Below, one piece after another: positions 7,552 to 14,850 of a stretch of 28,286 bases of DNA; position 1 is the first letter of the stretch; every line of letters starts with the position of its first letter. The notes under the pieces were generated by a model. The model saw only the letters and a list, made by a program, of their open reading frames with translations, was not told the origin of the DNA and did not search any database. The DNA comes from JACQNR01 sp049515175 (GTDB lineage Bacteria; Acidobacteriota; Terriglobia; UBA7540), in NCBI GenBank assembly GCA_049515175.1, contig JBEKUI010000050.1, positions 1 to 28,286 on the forward strand, in the 5' to 3' direction. A program made the translations under genes and the position numbers.

Positions 7552-7671
7552 GTATTGTCTGCGATCCGCGAAGCGTGAATGCCTTGAAACGTTGGCGCAG
7601 CGCAACTGCGGGGTATCGGCGTACGGGTTGCCTGATTCGCAAACATCACCAAGCGATGTCGCGCCACCCGC
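7552..7671. repeat. GCGCCACCCGC repeat, copy D
   Basis: A 120-bp unit from GTATTGTCTGCGATCCGCG to GCGCCACCCGC (7661-7671), lying between the convergent ends of the beta-propeller and PIG-L genes. It aligns along its whole length with copy C and carries the same internal hairpin half-sites (ACATC...GATGT). Confidence 0.75.
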
Positions 7672-7688
7672 CAGAAGTCTGACCGGCA

Positions 7689-9572
7689 CTAATTGACCGT
7701 CAGAGTCACCGTCAGACTGCGAGTAAGGTTACCGGAAGTCGCCACAATGAGGAATGAGTAGTTTCCCGCGGGTGTTTCAGGGGGCACTCCTCCGCCCGGG
7801 GGTGGGCTCGTGCCTCCACAGGCTACCCACAGTGAAACGGCGAGGAGTACCACCCCCAGAGGCAAGAAGGCCCGACGTCGCCGGGCGAAGGGCAGGGCCG
7901 CCAGCCCCAAGCACAGCATGAAGAAGAGCACCGCCGGACCTCGGATCTTAAGCGGGGTGGGGCCGGGCGTGAACAATCGAGGCCTCTGCATTGCGCGTGC
8001 TGTGGTTGCAACGGTCAACAAGGTGTTGGCAGGGTTCTGCCCATCCAGCGAGATGGGTTGGGGGGAAAAGGCACACGCCGCCCCCGGCGGTGTGCTGGTG
8101 CACGTCAACGAGACGGTGCCGGCAAACCCAAAAGGTGTGAGGACTAACTCGTAGGTTGCTGATCCTCCCGCCCGGATAGTCGAAGCGAAGGAAGAATCCG
8201 GCGCCAGAGCGAGCGAGAAGTCCGGGTTCGCCACGGGCGGTGCGGAAGGAGCAGGGAGGAGCCATTGCTGCTCCGGGAGGGCGACGCAGCCGGAGAGCTG
8301 AACGAGCGTGCCGTCGGCGGACGCGCCGCCGGAAACGTCAAGGCATTTCCCCGCCAAGCCGCGGATCTGACCATTCTCAAACGCCGTCCAGCGCTGCGCG
8401 GGGACTCCGGCGCAGGCCGCCAGTTGGGCCGGCGTCTGGTTTTGGGACACTCCACCCCGGACTTCTAGGCAACGGCCGTCAAACGTCGTAATTGACCCAT
8501 CGCCGTTGATCGACCAAGTCTGGCTGGACGTATCCCCGCCGCCCTGACAGGTTGAGATAACCGCCGGAGCGCTCAGCTCGGACCCGGCGGCGTCAGCGGT
8601 CAGACACCCTCCCGAGAGCACCCCAACCTCCCCGGCAAGATCTTTGGCCTGGGCGACGCGATATTCGCGATAACTCCATTGGTCATAATCGCCCCCGAGA
8701 AGACAAGCGACACCCGTGCCGTCGCAGATTCCGGAATCGTGCTGCGCGTAAGTTGTGAAGACGGCCCATTTCGCGTCGCGCTGGGCTTGAGTCAGATTGA
8801 CCGGCTCATTCGCGATGTTGTACCCGCGGTAGAAGGCGAAAGTGTGATGGGCGCCCGAGGCGGCGTAGCGCTGGTGGGCTTCAAACGCGTATCGGGCGCC
8901 GTAACGGTGGTCCGGGTGGTCGTTGCCGTAAAGATCGCTCGAGTCCTGCGTCTGGATGTGCTGGGGCCTGAAATCCATCATCAGGGCCACGAGCGTCTGG
9001 ATCAGCTCCTCCTCCTTGTACGTATTCGCACCATCCAGCGAAGCAATCGAGCTAATCTGGCCCTGCCAAAGGCGCTGCAGGCTCTGGTAGCCTGTGATCG
9101 CGTAGCCGCCGCCGGTGTTGACATTGCCGTCGGGCAGGCGCAGAAACACCACGCTGACGTTGCTTGCCCCATCGAGCGTGCACAAGCGGACCAGCTTGTC
9201 CCCGAAGAGCCGGTCGGAAGAGGTCCACGCATTGGCGGCGCCCGCCATCTGCGCGTACGCGGCCTGAGCCCCCGCCTCCCTGTTCTGCCAGTATGGGGTT
9301 CCCAAGCCCGCATCTCCCGCCGTCAAGAACACCGTGCGCACGACGTCGCCCGCTTGGATGCGCACTGGGATTTCCGGGCTTAAGAAGAGCAGGTCGTCGT
9401 CTTCGTGGGCGACGATGGAGAGGTCGCGATCACCGGGGAGAAAAGTTATGTCAGCGGATTGCGCGTTCGCGGACGCAGCCAGCAAACTCACTGCGGCGAT
9501 GAGCAGCAGCGCAATGGACGCCTCGGTGATCAGCTTGGGACGGCTCCGCTTTGTTCGCGGCAATGCAGGCAT
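7689..9572 (-). CDS. Secreted PIG-L deacetylase with ricin-type lectin domain
   Basis: This 627-residue protein has a signal peptide (residues 14-38, ending ANAQ) and a PIG-L/LmbE-type zinc deacetylase domain with the variant metal motif AHEDD at 55-59 (usually AHPDD) and HPDH at 219-222. A ricin-B-like carbohydrate-binding region at about 317-439 shows the QxW repeats QTW, QRW and QQW. An Ig-like beta segment (452-523) follows, then two hydrophobic segments at about 546-563 and 568-585 separated by RRRR, and a short beta tail. PIG-L enzymes remove N-acetyl groups from GlcNAc-containing glycolipids and related sugars, so a surface amino-sugar deacetylase that binds glycans is a reasonable inference. 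The ATG at 9572 has no obvious ribosome site. Confidence 0.88.
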   Translation of the reverse strand: MPALPRTKRSRPKLITEASIALLLIAAVSLLAASANAQSADITFLPGDRDLSIVAHEDDDLLFLSPEIPVRIQAGDVVRTVFLTAGDAGLGTPYWQNREAGAQAAYAQMAGAANAWTSSDRLFGDKLVRLCTLDGASNVSVVFLRLPDGNVNTGGGYAITGYQSLQRLWQGQISSIASLDGANTYKEEELIQTLVALMMDFRPQHIQTQDSSDLYGNDHPDHRYGARYAFEAHQRYAASGAHHTFAFYRGYNIANEPVNLTQAQRDAKWAVFTTYAQHDSGICDGTGVACLLGGDYDQWSYREYRVAQAKDLAGEVGVLSGGCLTADAAGSELSAPAVISTCQGGGDTSSQTWSINGDGSITTFDGRCLEVRGGVSQNQTPAQLAACAGVPAQRWTAFENGQIRGLAGKCLDVSGGASADGTLVQLSGCVALPEQQWLLPAPSAPPVANPDFSLALAPDSSFASTIRAGGSATYELVLTPFGFAGTVSLTCTSTPPGAACAFSPQPISLDGQNPANTLLTVATTARAMQRPRLFTPGPTPLKIRGPAVLFFMLCLGLAALPFARRRRAFLPLGVVLLAVSLWVACGGTSPPPGGGVPPETPAGNYSFLIVATSGNLTRSLTVTLTVN

Positions 9573-10036
9573 GGAGGGGATATTCCCCGCGAGACTTCGG
9601 AGGCCTCCCTTGACTCAAAATGGTATGGCACGCCTTCCGGCAAGTCAACACGCGCAGCCCAGACAATTGCGACTTGATTTTGTAGCGCGTGCCGGGCGTA
9701 GAATCGTACCATGCGGACGTGAACCTTCCTCCTGCTGGCGATTGTCCTGACGCCAGGGTCCTCTGACCTGATCGCGCAGAGGCCCGGCTTGCCCGAGATC
9801 CCCCTGCTCAATATGGAAGTATTTCCTCCCGAAACTCGGGACCAAGCTGGTAGCGCAGACTTGGTTTTCAAGTCTGCGGCTTTTCAGGTTGTGAATGGAC
9901 GGCGTGGGTGGCAGCGCGTACTACAGACCTGTTTTGGAGGTCTACGGTCCGTCACCAATCGACAACAAGAAGCCGCGGACCTTAGCGACAGGTCCGCGCT
10001 ATCTGCTTATTTGCGTCTTGCGAGTCGCCATGTACA
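9573..10036. other. Intergenic region with three tandem hairpins
   Basis: No gene is seen. Three hairpins with exactly 7-nt loops stand in a row: GCAGACTT/AAGTCTGC (9855-9877), AGACCT/AGGTCT (9925-9943) and GCGGACCT/AGGTCCGC (9975-9997). The last ends 39 bases before the methyltransferase ATG. The arms are related to each other, suggesting copies of one palindromic motif. Function could be transcript termination, a regulatory leader, or a repeat cluster. Confidence 0.55.
9848..9922 (+). repeat. Second repeat family, copy 1
   Basis: TGGTAGCGCAGACTTGG and the following CTTTTCAGGTTGTGAAT (9880-9896) align on the same strand with 15551-15626, with similarity continuing into a GGCGTGGGTGGC-like stretch. 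It contains the first hairpin of the row. Confidence 0.55.
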
Positions 10037-11137
10037 ATGGAGCAAGTGGCCACTCAAGTAGACCAGAAAGAGTTCGGTGCTTACTACACCTCGACCAGAG
10101 TTGCCGAGCTGCTGGTCGGGTGGGCGGTGCGCAATCAAGAGGATTGTGTACTCGACCCTTCTTGTGGGGAGGGTGTTTTTCTTGAGGCGGCTGTCGCCCG
10201 CATCGCCGCACTTAAGGGACAACCATTGTCTCAGGTTTATGGGATTGAAATAGATCCCAAGGTCCTCCGCCAGAGGCTCGCCCCACTGCTTCGCAGGCTC
10301 CTTATTCCAGACGAGAACGTATGTATTTCAGATTTCTTCGACGTTCGTGCTTCGGACCACCCACGGTTTCAAGCTGTAGTCGGAAACCCGCCTTTCATAC
10401 GCTATCAAACGTTTAAGGGGCCATCCCGCGAAAAGGCTCTGCAGTTAGTGCGCGCACTCGGGGTTGTCTTGCCAGAACTCGCCAGCTCGTGGGCTGCTTT
10501 TCTACTGCACGCAACTGAGTTTCTAGATGTCGGGGGGAGATTGGCAATGGTAGTCCCTGCAGAATTTACTCATGTGGGCTACGCTCGTCCCGTCGTCCAG
10601 TATTTCGCACGCAAATTCGCGCAAATCCATTTGGCCAGCTTTTCCGATAGACTATTCCCCGAGCTGAATGAGGACACACTGTTGCTCCTGGCAGAAGGCT
10701 TCGGTGGAGAGTGCAGGGATTTCCGGATAAAAAGGTTTCAAGGGATAGGAGACCTCGAGAGTGCTCTTGAACTCCGTAAACGATTTGGGTCGCGCGTGGG
10801 CCTGACAAAACTCCACGATACAAACGGTCGGCTGCGGAACCATTTCCTTCCTCGCGACCTCAAGGCTCTCTATGACTTCCTTGCTGCCGATTCCAGAGTT
10901 TGCAGGTTGGGGGAGCTCGCCCGGGTGGGGATAGGGTACGTAACAGGCAACAATCAGTTCTTTCATTTGTCGAAAAACGAGGCCCGCCAGCTTGAAATTC
11001 CTTCCTTGTATCTCAAACGCTCTCTCCTTCGCAGCGGATCATCCAGATTCGACCCACAATCCGGGCTTGTTCAGTTTGATGGATTGTTCGGCGGCGGATT
11101 GTCCCTCTTGAGTCGTGCGTTCCGTGTCAGAAACTAA
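10037..11137 (+). CDS. N6-adenine DNA methyltransferase, C-terminally short
   Basis: A 366-residue gamma-type N6-adenine methyltransferase. Visible motifs are motif X around KEFGAYYTS (11-19), motif I VLDPSCGEGVFL (38-49) that binds S-adenosylmethionine, motif II YGIEIDP (68-74), motif III ISDFFD (97-102) and the catalytic motif IV NPPF (117-120). Relatives of this type (Eco57I-like or stand-alone class I methylases) usually continue for another 100-200 residues with the target-recognition domain; here the similarity fades after YVTGNNQFFHLS and the protein ends abruptly. It overlaps the convergent nuclease-like gene by 11 bases. It probably modifies host DNA in a restriction-modification-type locus, but target recognition may be impaired. 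Confidence 0.8.
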   Translation: MEQVATQVDQKEFGAYYTSTRVAELLVGWAVRNQEDCVLDPSCGEGVFLEAAVARIAALKGQPLSQVYGIEIDPKVLRQRLAPLLRRLLIPDENVCISDFFDVRASDHPRFQAVVGNPPFIRYQTFKGPSREKALQLVRALGVVLPELASSWAAFLLHATEFLDVGGRLAMVVPAEFTHVGYARPVVQYFARKFAQIHLASFSDRLFPELNEDTLLLLAEGFGGECRDFRIKRFQGIGDLESALELRKRFGSRVGLTKLHDTNGRLRNHFLPRDLKALYDFLAADSRVCRLGELARVGIGYVTGNNQFFHLSKNEARQLEIPSLYLKRSLLRSGSSRFDPQSGLVQFDGLFGGGLSLLSRAFRVRN

Positions 11138-11603
11138 CACTCCATCCTGGGTAGATTCCTTTCGCTCGCGCAAACATCTGCGACAGGCTTAACTCAAGAT
11201 GATCCCCTGTGTTTATGTTGACGAAAACGAACTTGAACTGGCTCTTAAGGCTCTGAGAAACAAGCAATTCAGCTGCTGTCAGACTGAAAAAGTGCCCTTC
11301 GAATGCACGCCTAACCCCCTTGGCCGTCGATTTAATTTCATACAGCGTGACATGTTCGAGGTGTCGTTCAATCTCTTCTACATAGTTTAGATCGACCGGC
11401 ACTGATAGTCTGACGATGTCGAATGCCTTCCCATAAACAATCATGTCCCGCTTGACGAACGCGACGGCCAAGTTTTTCTTCTGCTTTCCAGTGGGAATGA
11501 CATACCCCAAATCTTTCTGGACCAAGATTTCTGCGGCCCGGCGGGCGGTAGTGTTACTTGTTGTCGGAGCGTCGGCCTTGACGGCTCTTGCGCGGACTCG
11601 CAA
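11127..11603 (-). CDS. DUF3883-like / PD-(D/E)XK-like protein
   Basis: The 158-residue product contains a stretch with acidic residues (YVEEIERHLEHVTLYEIKST) ending in an E-I-K motif, then GHFFSLTAAELLVSQSLKSQ and FKFVFVNINTG. This order resembles DUF3883-type and other small PD-(D/E)XK folds, in which E-x-K carries the catalytic residues and the next helix plus strand complete the core. A nuclease role is an inference from this pattern only. The start region overlaps the end of the upstream XRE gene by 50 bases, so the two are co-transcribed and probably translationally coupled; a later start would shorten the overlap. The gene meets the methyltransferase tail-to-tail. Confidence 0.6.
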   Translation of the reverse strand: MRVRARAVKADAPTTSNTTARRAAEILVQKDLGYVIPTGKQKKNLAVAFVKRDMIVYGKAFDIVRLSVPVDLNYVEEIERHLEHVTLYEIKSTAKGVRRAFEGHFFSLTAAELLVSQSLKSQFKFVFVNINTGDHLELSLSQMFARAKGIYPGWSVSF

Positions 11604-11901
11604 TGTTCCCGCCTCCTTCGGATTCGATCCTCTTGATCAATTGTTGGACAAAGGCAACAAAATCGGCATTGAGAGCACGGCAAACTTCAAACGTTTCCAC
11701 AACGTCGATCCGCCGCTCTCCAAGTTCATATTTGCTCACATAGCTCTGGGGCTTGCCCAATAGTTCGGCCAGAGCCTCCTGGGTCACTCCCTTCTCATGC
11801 CGAAGCTCTCTGAGCATCGCCAGAAACAGCTTATATGAGTCGTAGTGAGAAGACCGGGACACGGCTTGATAATTACCCATTTGACCCAAATAACCCAACA
11901 T
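11554..11901 (-). CDS. XRE-family regulator of the RM-like module
   Basis: A 115-residue protein with a Cro/C1 HTH: LRELRHEKGVTQEALAELLG, then KPQSYVSKYELGERRIDVVE as the recognition helix and following turn, at about residues 30-75, and a basic tail. It sits head-to-tail with the DUF3883-like gene and head-to-head with the small protein at 11947, the position of a controller protein in restriction-modification loci. Its first codons are part of three 9-bp repeats, which would suit autoregulation. ATG 11901 gives the longest form; ATG 11880 is an alternative. Confidence 0.85.
   Translation of the reverse strand: MLGYLGQMGNYQAVSRSSHYDSYKLFLAMLRELRHEKGVTQEALAELLGKPQSYVSKYELGERRIDVVETFEVCRALNADFVAFVQQLIKRIESEGGGNIASPRKSRQGRRSDNK
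11872..11898. promoter_or_regulatory. Three 9-bp iterons over the XRE start
   Basis: On the plus strand ATTACCCAT, TTGACCCAA and ATAACCCAA follow one another without gaps (11872-11880, 11881-11889, 11890-11898), sharing an ACCCA core. On the coding strand of the regulator they form codons 2-10. A nearby inverted copy (CATGGGAT, 11899-11906) makes a CCCA...TGGG palindrome with the last repeat. This could be the binding site of the XRE protein controlling both divergent genes. Confidence 0.4.
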
Positions 11902-11946
11902 GGGATACTTTTCCTATGAAGCGACGAGTCGTTCTTTCCAACGCCT

Positions 11947-12204
11947 ATGTTAAATAAACCCTCCGAAGCCGCGCGCACGTTGACCTTTCGCCCGGACTTG
12001 CTCAAGTTCAGCGAGACTCAATTCGAAGAGATGGACTATTTTGTCAGGTCCAATTCCATGAATTCCGCCATCGAAATGGCAGACGATTTGGTTTTGCGTG
12101 AGGTTCTCGGGTTGAATTGGGACCAAATCCAGGTCCTAAGAAATGGTCTCGCAGAGGTCCGAGAACAAAGGAGGAAGAGAATTGCCACTTCGAGCAGCAA
12201 TTAA
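11947..12204 (+). CDS. Small protein preceding the nuclease-like gene
   Basis: An 85-residue soluble protein, starting at ATG 11947, 45 bases from the divergent XRE start. It reads as helical (FRPDLLKFSETQFEEMDYFV ... AIEMADDLVLREVLGLNWDQ) with a basic C-terminus. I do not recognise the family. Its 3' end overlaps the likely start of the nuclease-like gene by 23 bases, so the two are probably translated together, and it may be an accessory or control subunit. No clear ribosome site precedes the ATG. Confidence 0.6.
   Translation: MLNKPSEAARTLTFRPDLLKFSETQFEEMDYFVRSNSMNSAIEMADDLVLREVLGLNWDQIQVLRNGLAEVREQRRKRIATSSSN
12167..12174 (+). promoter_or_regulatory. Shine-Dalgarno that fixes the nuclease-like start
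   Basis: AAAGGAGG (12167-12174) followed by a 7-nt spacer to TTG 12182. This near-perfect site favours TTG 12182 over the in-frame ATG at 12143, which has no such motif. Confidence 0.65.
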
Positions 12205-12934
12205 GCACGCGGGACCCAGACCGAGCCTCGACGCCAGTAGAGCCGAGAAGAAACACTACTCGGAGCTTGTGTCCAAGGAATTGGCCTTAGCGGTCGCCTC
12301 CGAGTTGCGGGGTCGAGGTCTTAAGGGCGTAGCTCCGAGCCTTAGTTCGAAGAAGAGCCAGGGCGTCGAAAAAAGGATTGCGGGGGGACTCGGCGACAAG
12401 CAAGTTGACGTGACATGCGCCACAGAACGAGCTGGGCTGGTGCTCGCGATTTCGATCAAAACGATTTCGTTCCCTGACTCGAAGACTCGCAATTACCAGA
12501 AGCATCTCCACAATCGGAAAGCCGATTTGGCTTTTGAAGTAACGACTTTACACAAGCGCTTTCCCTACGCGGTGGTAGGTGGCCTCTTCTTCCTTTACAA
12601 AGACGCAGGAAACGACGACGTTGGGCAGGCGCGAATATCAACCTTTGACCGAGCGCACCAGCTTTTCAAGATCTTTAATCGAAGGGCCGGGCATCGCAAC
12701 GAGGAGGCAAAGTTTGAATACTTGAGTGTAGGCCTCTACGGCTCCGAACCTCCGAGCTACGAGCTCTTTGAAGCAGGTAACCCCCAAGAGATGATTTCTT
12801 TGGACTCGTTTCTCGATGAGCTCTTGGTCTTGGTGGCTGAACGCAACCCGGAACAATTTGTATTCCAGAAAGGACGCCTATACAAACCTTCGGATTTGGG
12901 GATCGAGGGAGAATCCGAGTTAGAGGGGGACTGA
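12182..12934 (+). CDS. Restriction-endonuclease-like protein
   Basis: The 250-residue product has a segment GDKQVDVTCATERAGLVLAI followed by SIKTISF at residues 71-97, which fits the D-x(n)-(D/E/S)-x-K core of PD-(D/E)XK nucleases (Asp76, Ile92-Lys93), with a possible helix-borne Glu64 before it. The block that follows, NYQKHLHNRKADLAFEVTTL and HKRFPYAVVGGLFFLYKDAG, is typical of uncharacterised proteins found next to DNA methyltransferases. I read it as the restriction component or an effector of the module; cleavage activity is inferred, not shown. The TTG start is chosen for its strong ribosome site. The small upstream protein overlaps it. Confidence 0.6.
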   Translation: MPLRAAIKHAGPRPSLDASRAEKKHYSELVSKELALAVASELRGRGLKGVAPSLSSKKSQGVEKRIAGGLGDKQVDVTCATERAGLVLAISIKTISFPDSKTRNYQKHLHNRKADLAFEVTTLHKRFPYAVVGGLFFLYKDAGNDDVGQARISTFDRAHQLFKIFNRRAGHRNEEAKFEYLSVGLYGSEPPSYELFEAGNPQEMISLDSFLDELLVLVAERNPEQFVFQKGRLYKPSDLGIEGESELEGD

Positions 12935-12953
12935 GCAGGCAGCACAGAGTTTC

Positions 12954-12990
12954 GCCGGTCGCGCATACCCGCCAGCCGACGGGCGTTAGG
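12954..12990 (+). repeat. GCGGGTGGCGC element, left arm (copy E)
   Basis: GCCGGTCGCGC (12954-12964) plus the hairpin-like CCCGCC-AGCC-GACGGG align closely with the left end of copy X (3714-3743). No right end follows before the FecR gene; a right arm occurs at 14934-14944, after that gene. Confidence 0.5.
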
Positions 12991-13056
12991 TGGGATGTGT
13001 GCGATCCAGGCAGGCGATCCTTTCGCGGGTGCCATATTTAAACACCCGGCAACGCT

Positions 13057-13085
13057 TTGCATCCACTTCACATCTAAGGTATAAG
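13057..13085 (+). promoter_or_regulatory. Candidate promoter of the FecR/DUF6600 gene
   Basis: TTGCAT (13057-13062), a 17-bp spacer and TATAAG (13080-13085) form a plausible sigma-70 promoter; the predicted leader to the ATG is about 35 nt. Just upstream CGGGTG (13026-13031) and CACCCG (13043-13048) form a hairpin with an 11-nt loop that may end the previous transcript. Confidence 0.45.
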
Positions 13086-13126
13086 GGACAGGTGGGGTTT
13101 TCCCTTTCCGTGCCAGGAGGCCAGCC

Positions 13127-14809
13127 ATGAAACGCTCTCGATGGGGGCATTATCTCCCGATTCTGTTTGCGGGGCTGCTCTTTCTCCCTGTATCGCTCCT
13201 GGCCGAGGAAGGCCTCTCGCACGTGCGCGTGGTGCGCCTGAGCTATTTGAGCGGGACGGTGGCCGTCCAGCGGCCGGGCTCGACGGAGTGGGCGAAGGCG
13301 TCGGTGAACACGCCCCTTCAAGAGGGTTTCAAGGTTTCGACCTCTGAAGGCAGCTTTGCCGAAGTGGAATTCGAGAACGGCTCGACGGCCCGCCTGGGCG
13401 AGCTCTCCCAAATCACATTCGACCAACTGGCCATCGATGCCGACGGCAACAAGCTGAACCGTCTTACCTTCGAGCAGGGTTACGGAACGTTCCACTTCAT
13501 GCCCGAGCATGACGACGTCTATACCGTCAAGGTTGCCGACGCCACGATCGCTACAGACGGCAAGAGCATCTTCCGGACGGATCTCCGGGATGGCCAGGTG
13601 CGCGTCGAGGTCTTTAACGGCTCGGTGGAAGTCGCGGCGGCCGCCGGCAAAACCAAGCTCGGCAAAGACAAAGTCCTCGAATACACCGCCGGGACCCAGG
13701 AAGCATTCAACATCCGTCAGGGCATCGACAAGGACTCCTGGGACAAGTGGACAGGGGCGCGCGACACGCAAGCCCAACTCTCGCTGAAAGACCAGGCCGT
13801 CCGCTCGCACGGCGGGATGTACGGCTGGAGCGATCTGGGCGCTTACGGTGACTGGGCGTATTTCCCCGGCTATGGCACCGGCTGGGCGCCGTATGCCTCG
13901 ATGGGCTGGTCGCCCTATTCGATGGGCATGTGGAACTCGTACCCGGGCTTCGGCTGGACGTGGATCTCCTCCGAGCCCTGGGGCTGGCTGCCTTATCACT
14001 ACGGACTCTGGAACTTCGACCCGTTCTTCGGGTGGTTCTGGATGCCTACGACTTTCGGCTCCTGGTCGCCGGCGATGGTCAACTGGTATATGGGACCGGG
14101 ATGGGTCGGCTGGAGACCCGCCGGCCCAGTATCCCGGCCGAGGATCAATGCGGTGACGGCTCTCCCCACGACCGCCTTCCAGAACGGCCAGAGGGTCGAC
14201 GCCCAGAGCATGATTTCCGTCAACGCCCGAGAGGGCACGGTGGTGCGCACGCTGCCGATCCAGCCGACTTCGCTGGCGACGATGTCGGGGACCCGGCTGG
14301 AAGGCGATGTCGTACTGCCGGGCAGAGGCATGATCGCAAGCCAGGCCGCGGCCTCGGGACGTGGTTGGGCACGCTTTACTCCCGCTCCGGCAACCGTCCT
14401 CATGGGAGGCAATGCCGCCGCCGAGCGAGCGTTTCTCAACTGGAACCATTCGGGACCCAAGCCGCAGCCGCTGCGCGCGCGAATGGGTGACACCCTGGGC
14501 GGACGCTTCCGAGTGAATGGCGCGGGCAGCGCGGCGTTCCGCGGTTCCGGTGGATTTGAGGCTGGCCGCGGTCGCATGGCGCCACGCGGGTCGGCCTCGC
14601 CGCGCGGGTTCGACCGTCCTGCCCCAACCGTTCTGCCGCACGGCCATGCTGTTGGCGACTCGCGCGTTGGTGGCGGGAATATGGGCGCAGGGTCCGCGGG
14701 TGCGGCTCGCAGTGGCGGGGGCGGCTTCTCCGGTGGCGCGTCCGTCGGCACCAGCACCAGCGGCGGGACGTCAACCGGCGGCCACAGCTCGAGCAGCAGT
14801 CGCCACTAG
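13127..14809 (+). CDS. FecR-domain and W-rich DUF6600-type envelope protein
   Basis: A 560-residue exported protein. A signal peptide (LPILFAGLLFLPVSLLA) precedes a FecR-like beta domain at about 35-170 (SGTVAVQRPGSTEW, EFENGSTARLGELSQITFDQ, then a strand set with VEVFNGSVEV). A Trp/Gly/Tyr-rich region follows at about 225-345, with repeated GxGWxP and YGxWN units as in DUF6600 proteins, and then a low-complexity Gly/Ser/Arg tail from about residue 470. Such proteins are abundant in Acidobacteriota and are thought to act at the envelope; here there is no sigma factor or FecA-type receptor next to it, so classical FecR signalling is unlikely. The ATG follows AGGAGG at good distance. Arms of a repeat element lie on both sides. 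Confidence 0.85.
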   Translation: MKRSRWGHYLPILFAGLLFLPVSLLAEEGLSHVRVVRLSYLSGTVAVQRPGSTEWAKASVNTPLQEGFKVSTSEGSFAEVEFENGSTARLGELSQITFDQLAIDADGNKLNRLTFEQGYGTFHFMPEHDDVYTVKVADATIATDGKSIFRTDLRDGQVRVEVFNGSVEVAAAAGKTKLGKDKVLEYTAGTQEAFNIRQGIDKDSWDKWTGARDTQAQLSLKDQAVRSHGGMYGWSDLGAYGDWAYFPGYGTGWAPYASMGWSPYSMGMWNSYPGFGWTWISSEPWGWLPYHYGLWNFDPFFGWFWMPTTFGSWSPAMVNWYMGPGWVGWRPAGPVSRPRINAVTALPTTAFQNGQRVDAQSMISVNAREGTVVRTLPIQPTSLATMSGTRLEGDVVLPGRGMIASQAAASGRGWARFTPAPATVLMGGNAAAERAFLNWNHSGPKPQPLRARMGDTLGGRFRVNGAGSAAFRGSGGFEAGRGRMAPRGSASPRGFDRPAPTVLPHGHAVGDSRVGGGNMGAGSAGAARSGGGGFSGGASVGTSTSGGTSTGGHSSSSSRH

Positions 14810-14850
14810 GGCCTCGCCCCAGAAACAGGCGACATGCGCCGGGGCCACGT

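Noticed and set aside
3099..7671. A CRISPR array
   Set aside because: The units are 80-155 bp long, unequally spaced by hundreds of bases and separated by genes.
4363..7682. Small similar peptides encoded in several repeats
   Set aside because: The frames shift between copies and no start or ribosome site is conserved; the similarity comes from the DNA repeat.
9841..9900. A tRNA gene
   Set aside because: The arm with a 7-nt loop and the GGTTGTGAAT motif recall a tRNA, but there is no acceptor stem, the D-arm is too short and the base before the would-be anticodon is G rather than U.
12986..14647. A 553-codon open frame antisense to the FecR gene
   Set aside because: The opposite strand has a signal peptide, FecR and W-rich domains and a ribosome site; the antisense frame is a by-product of high GC.
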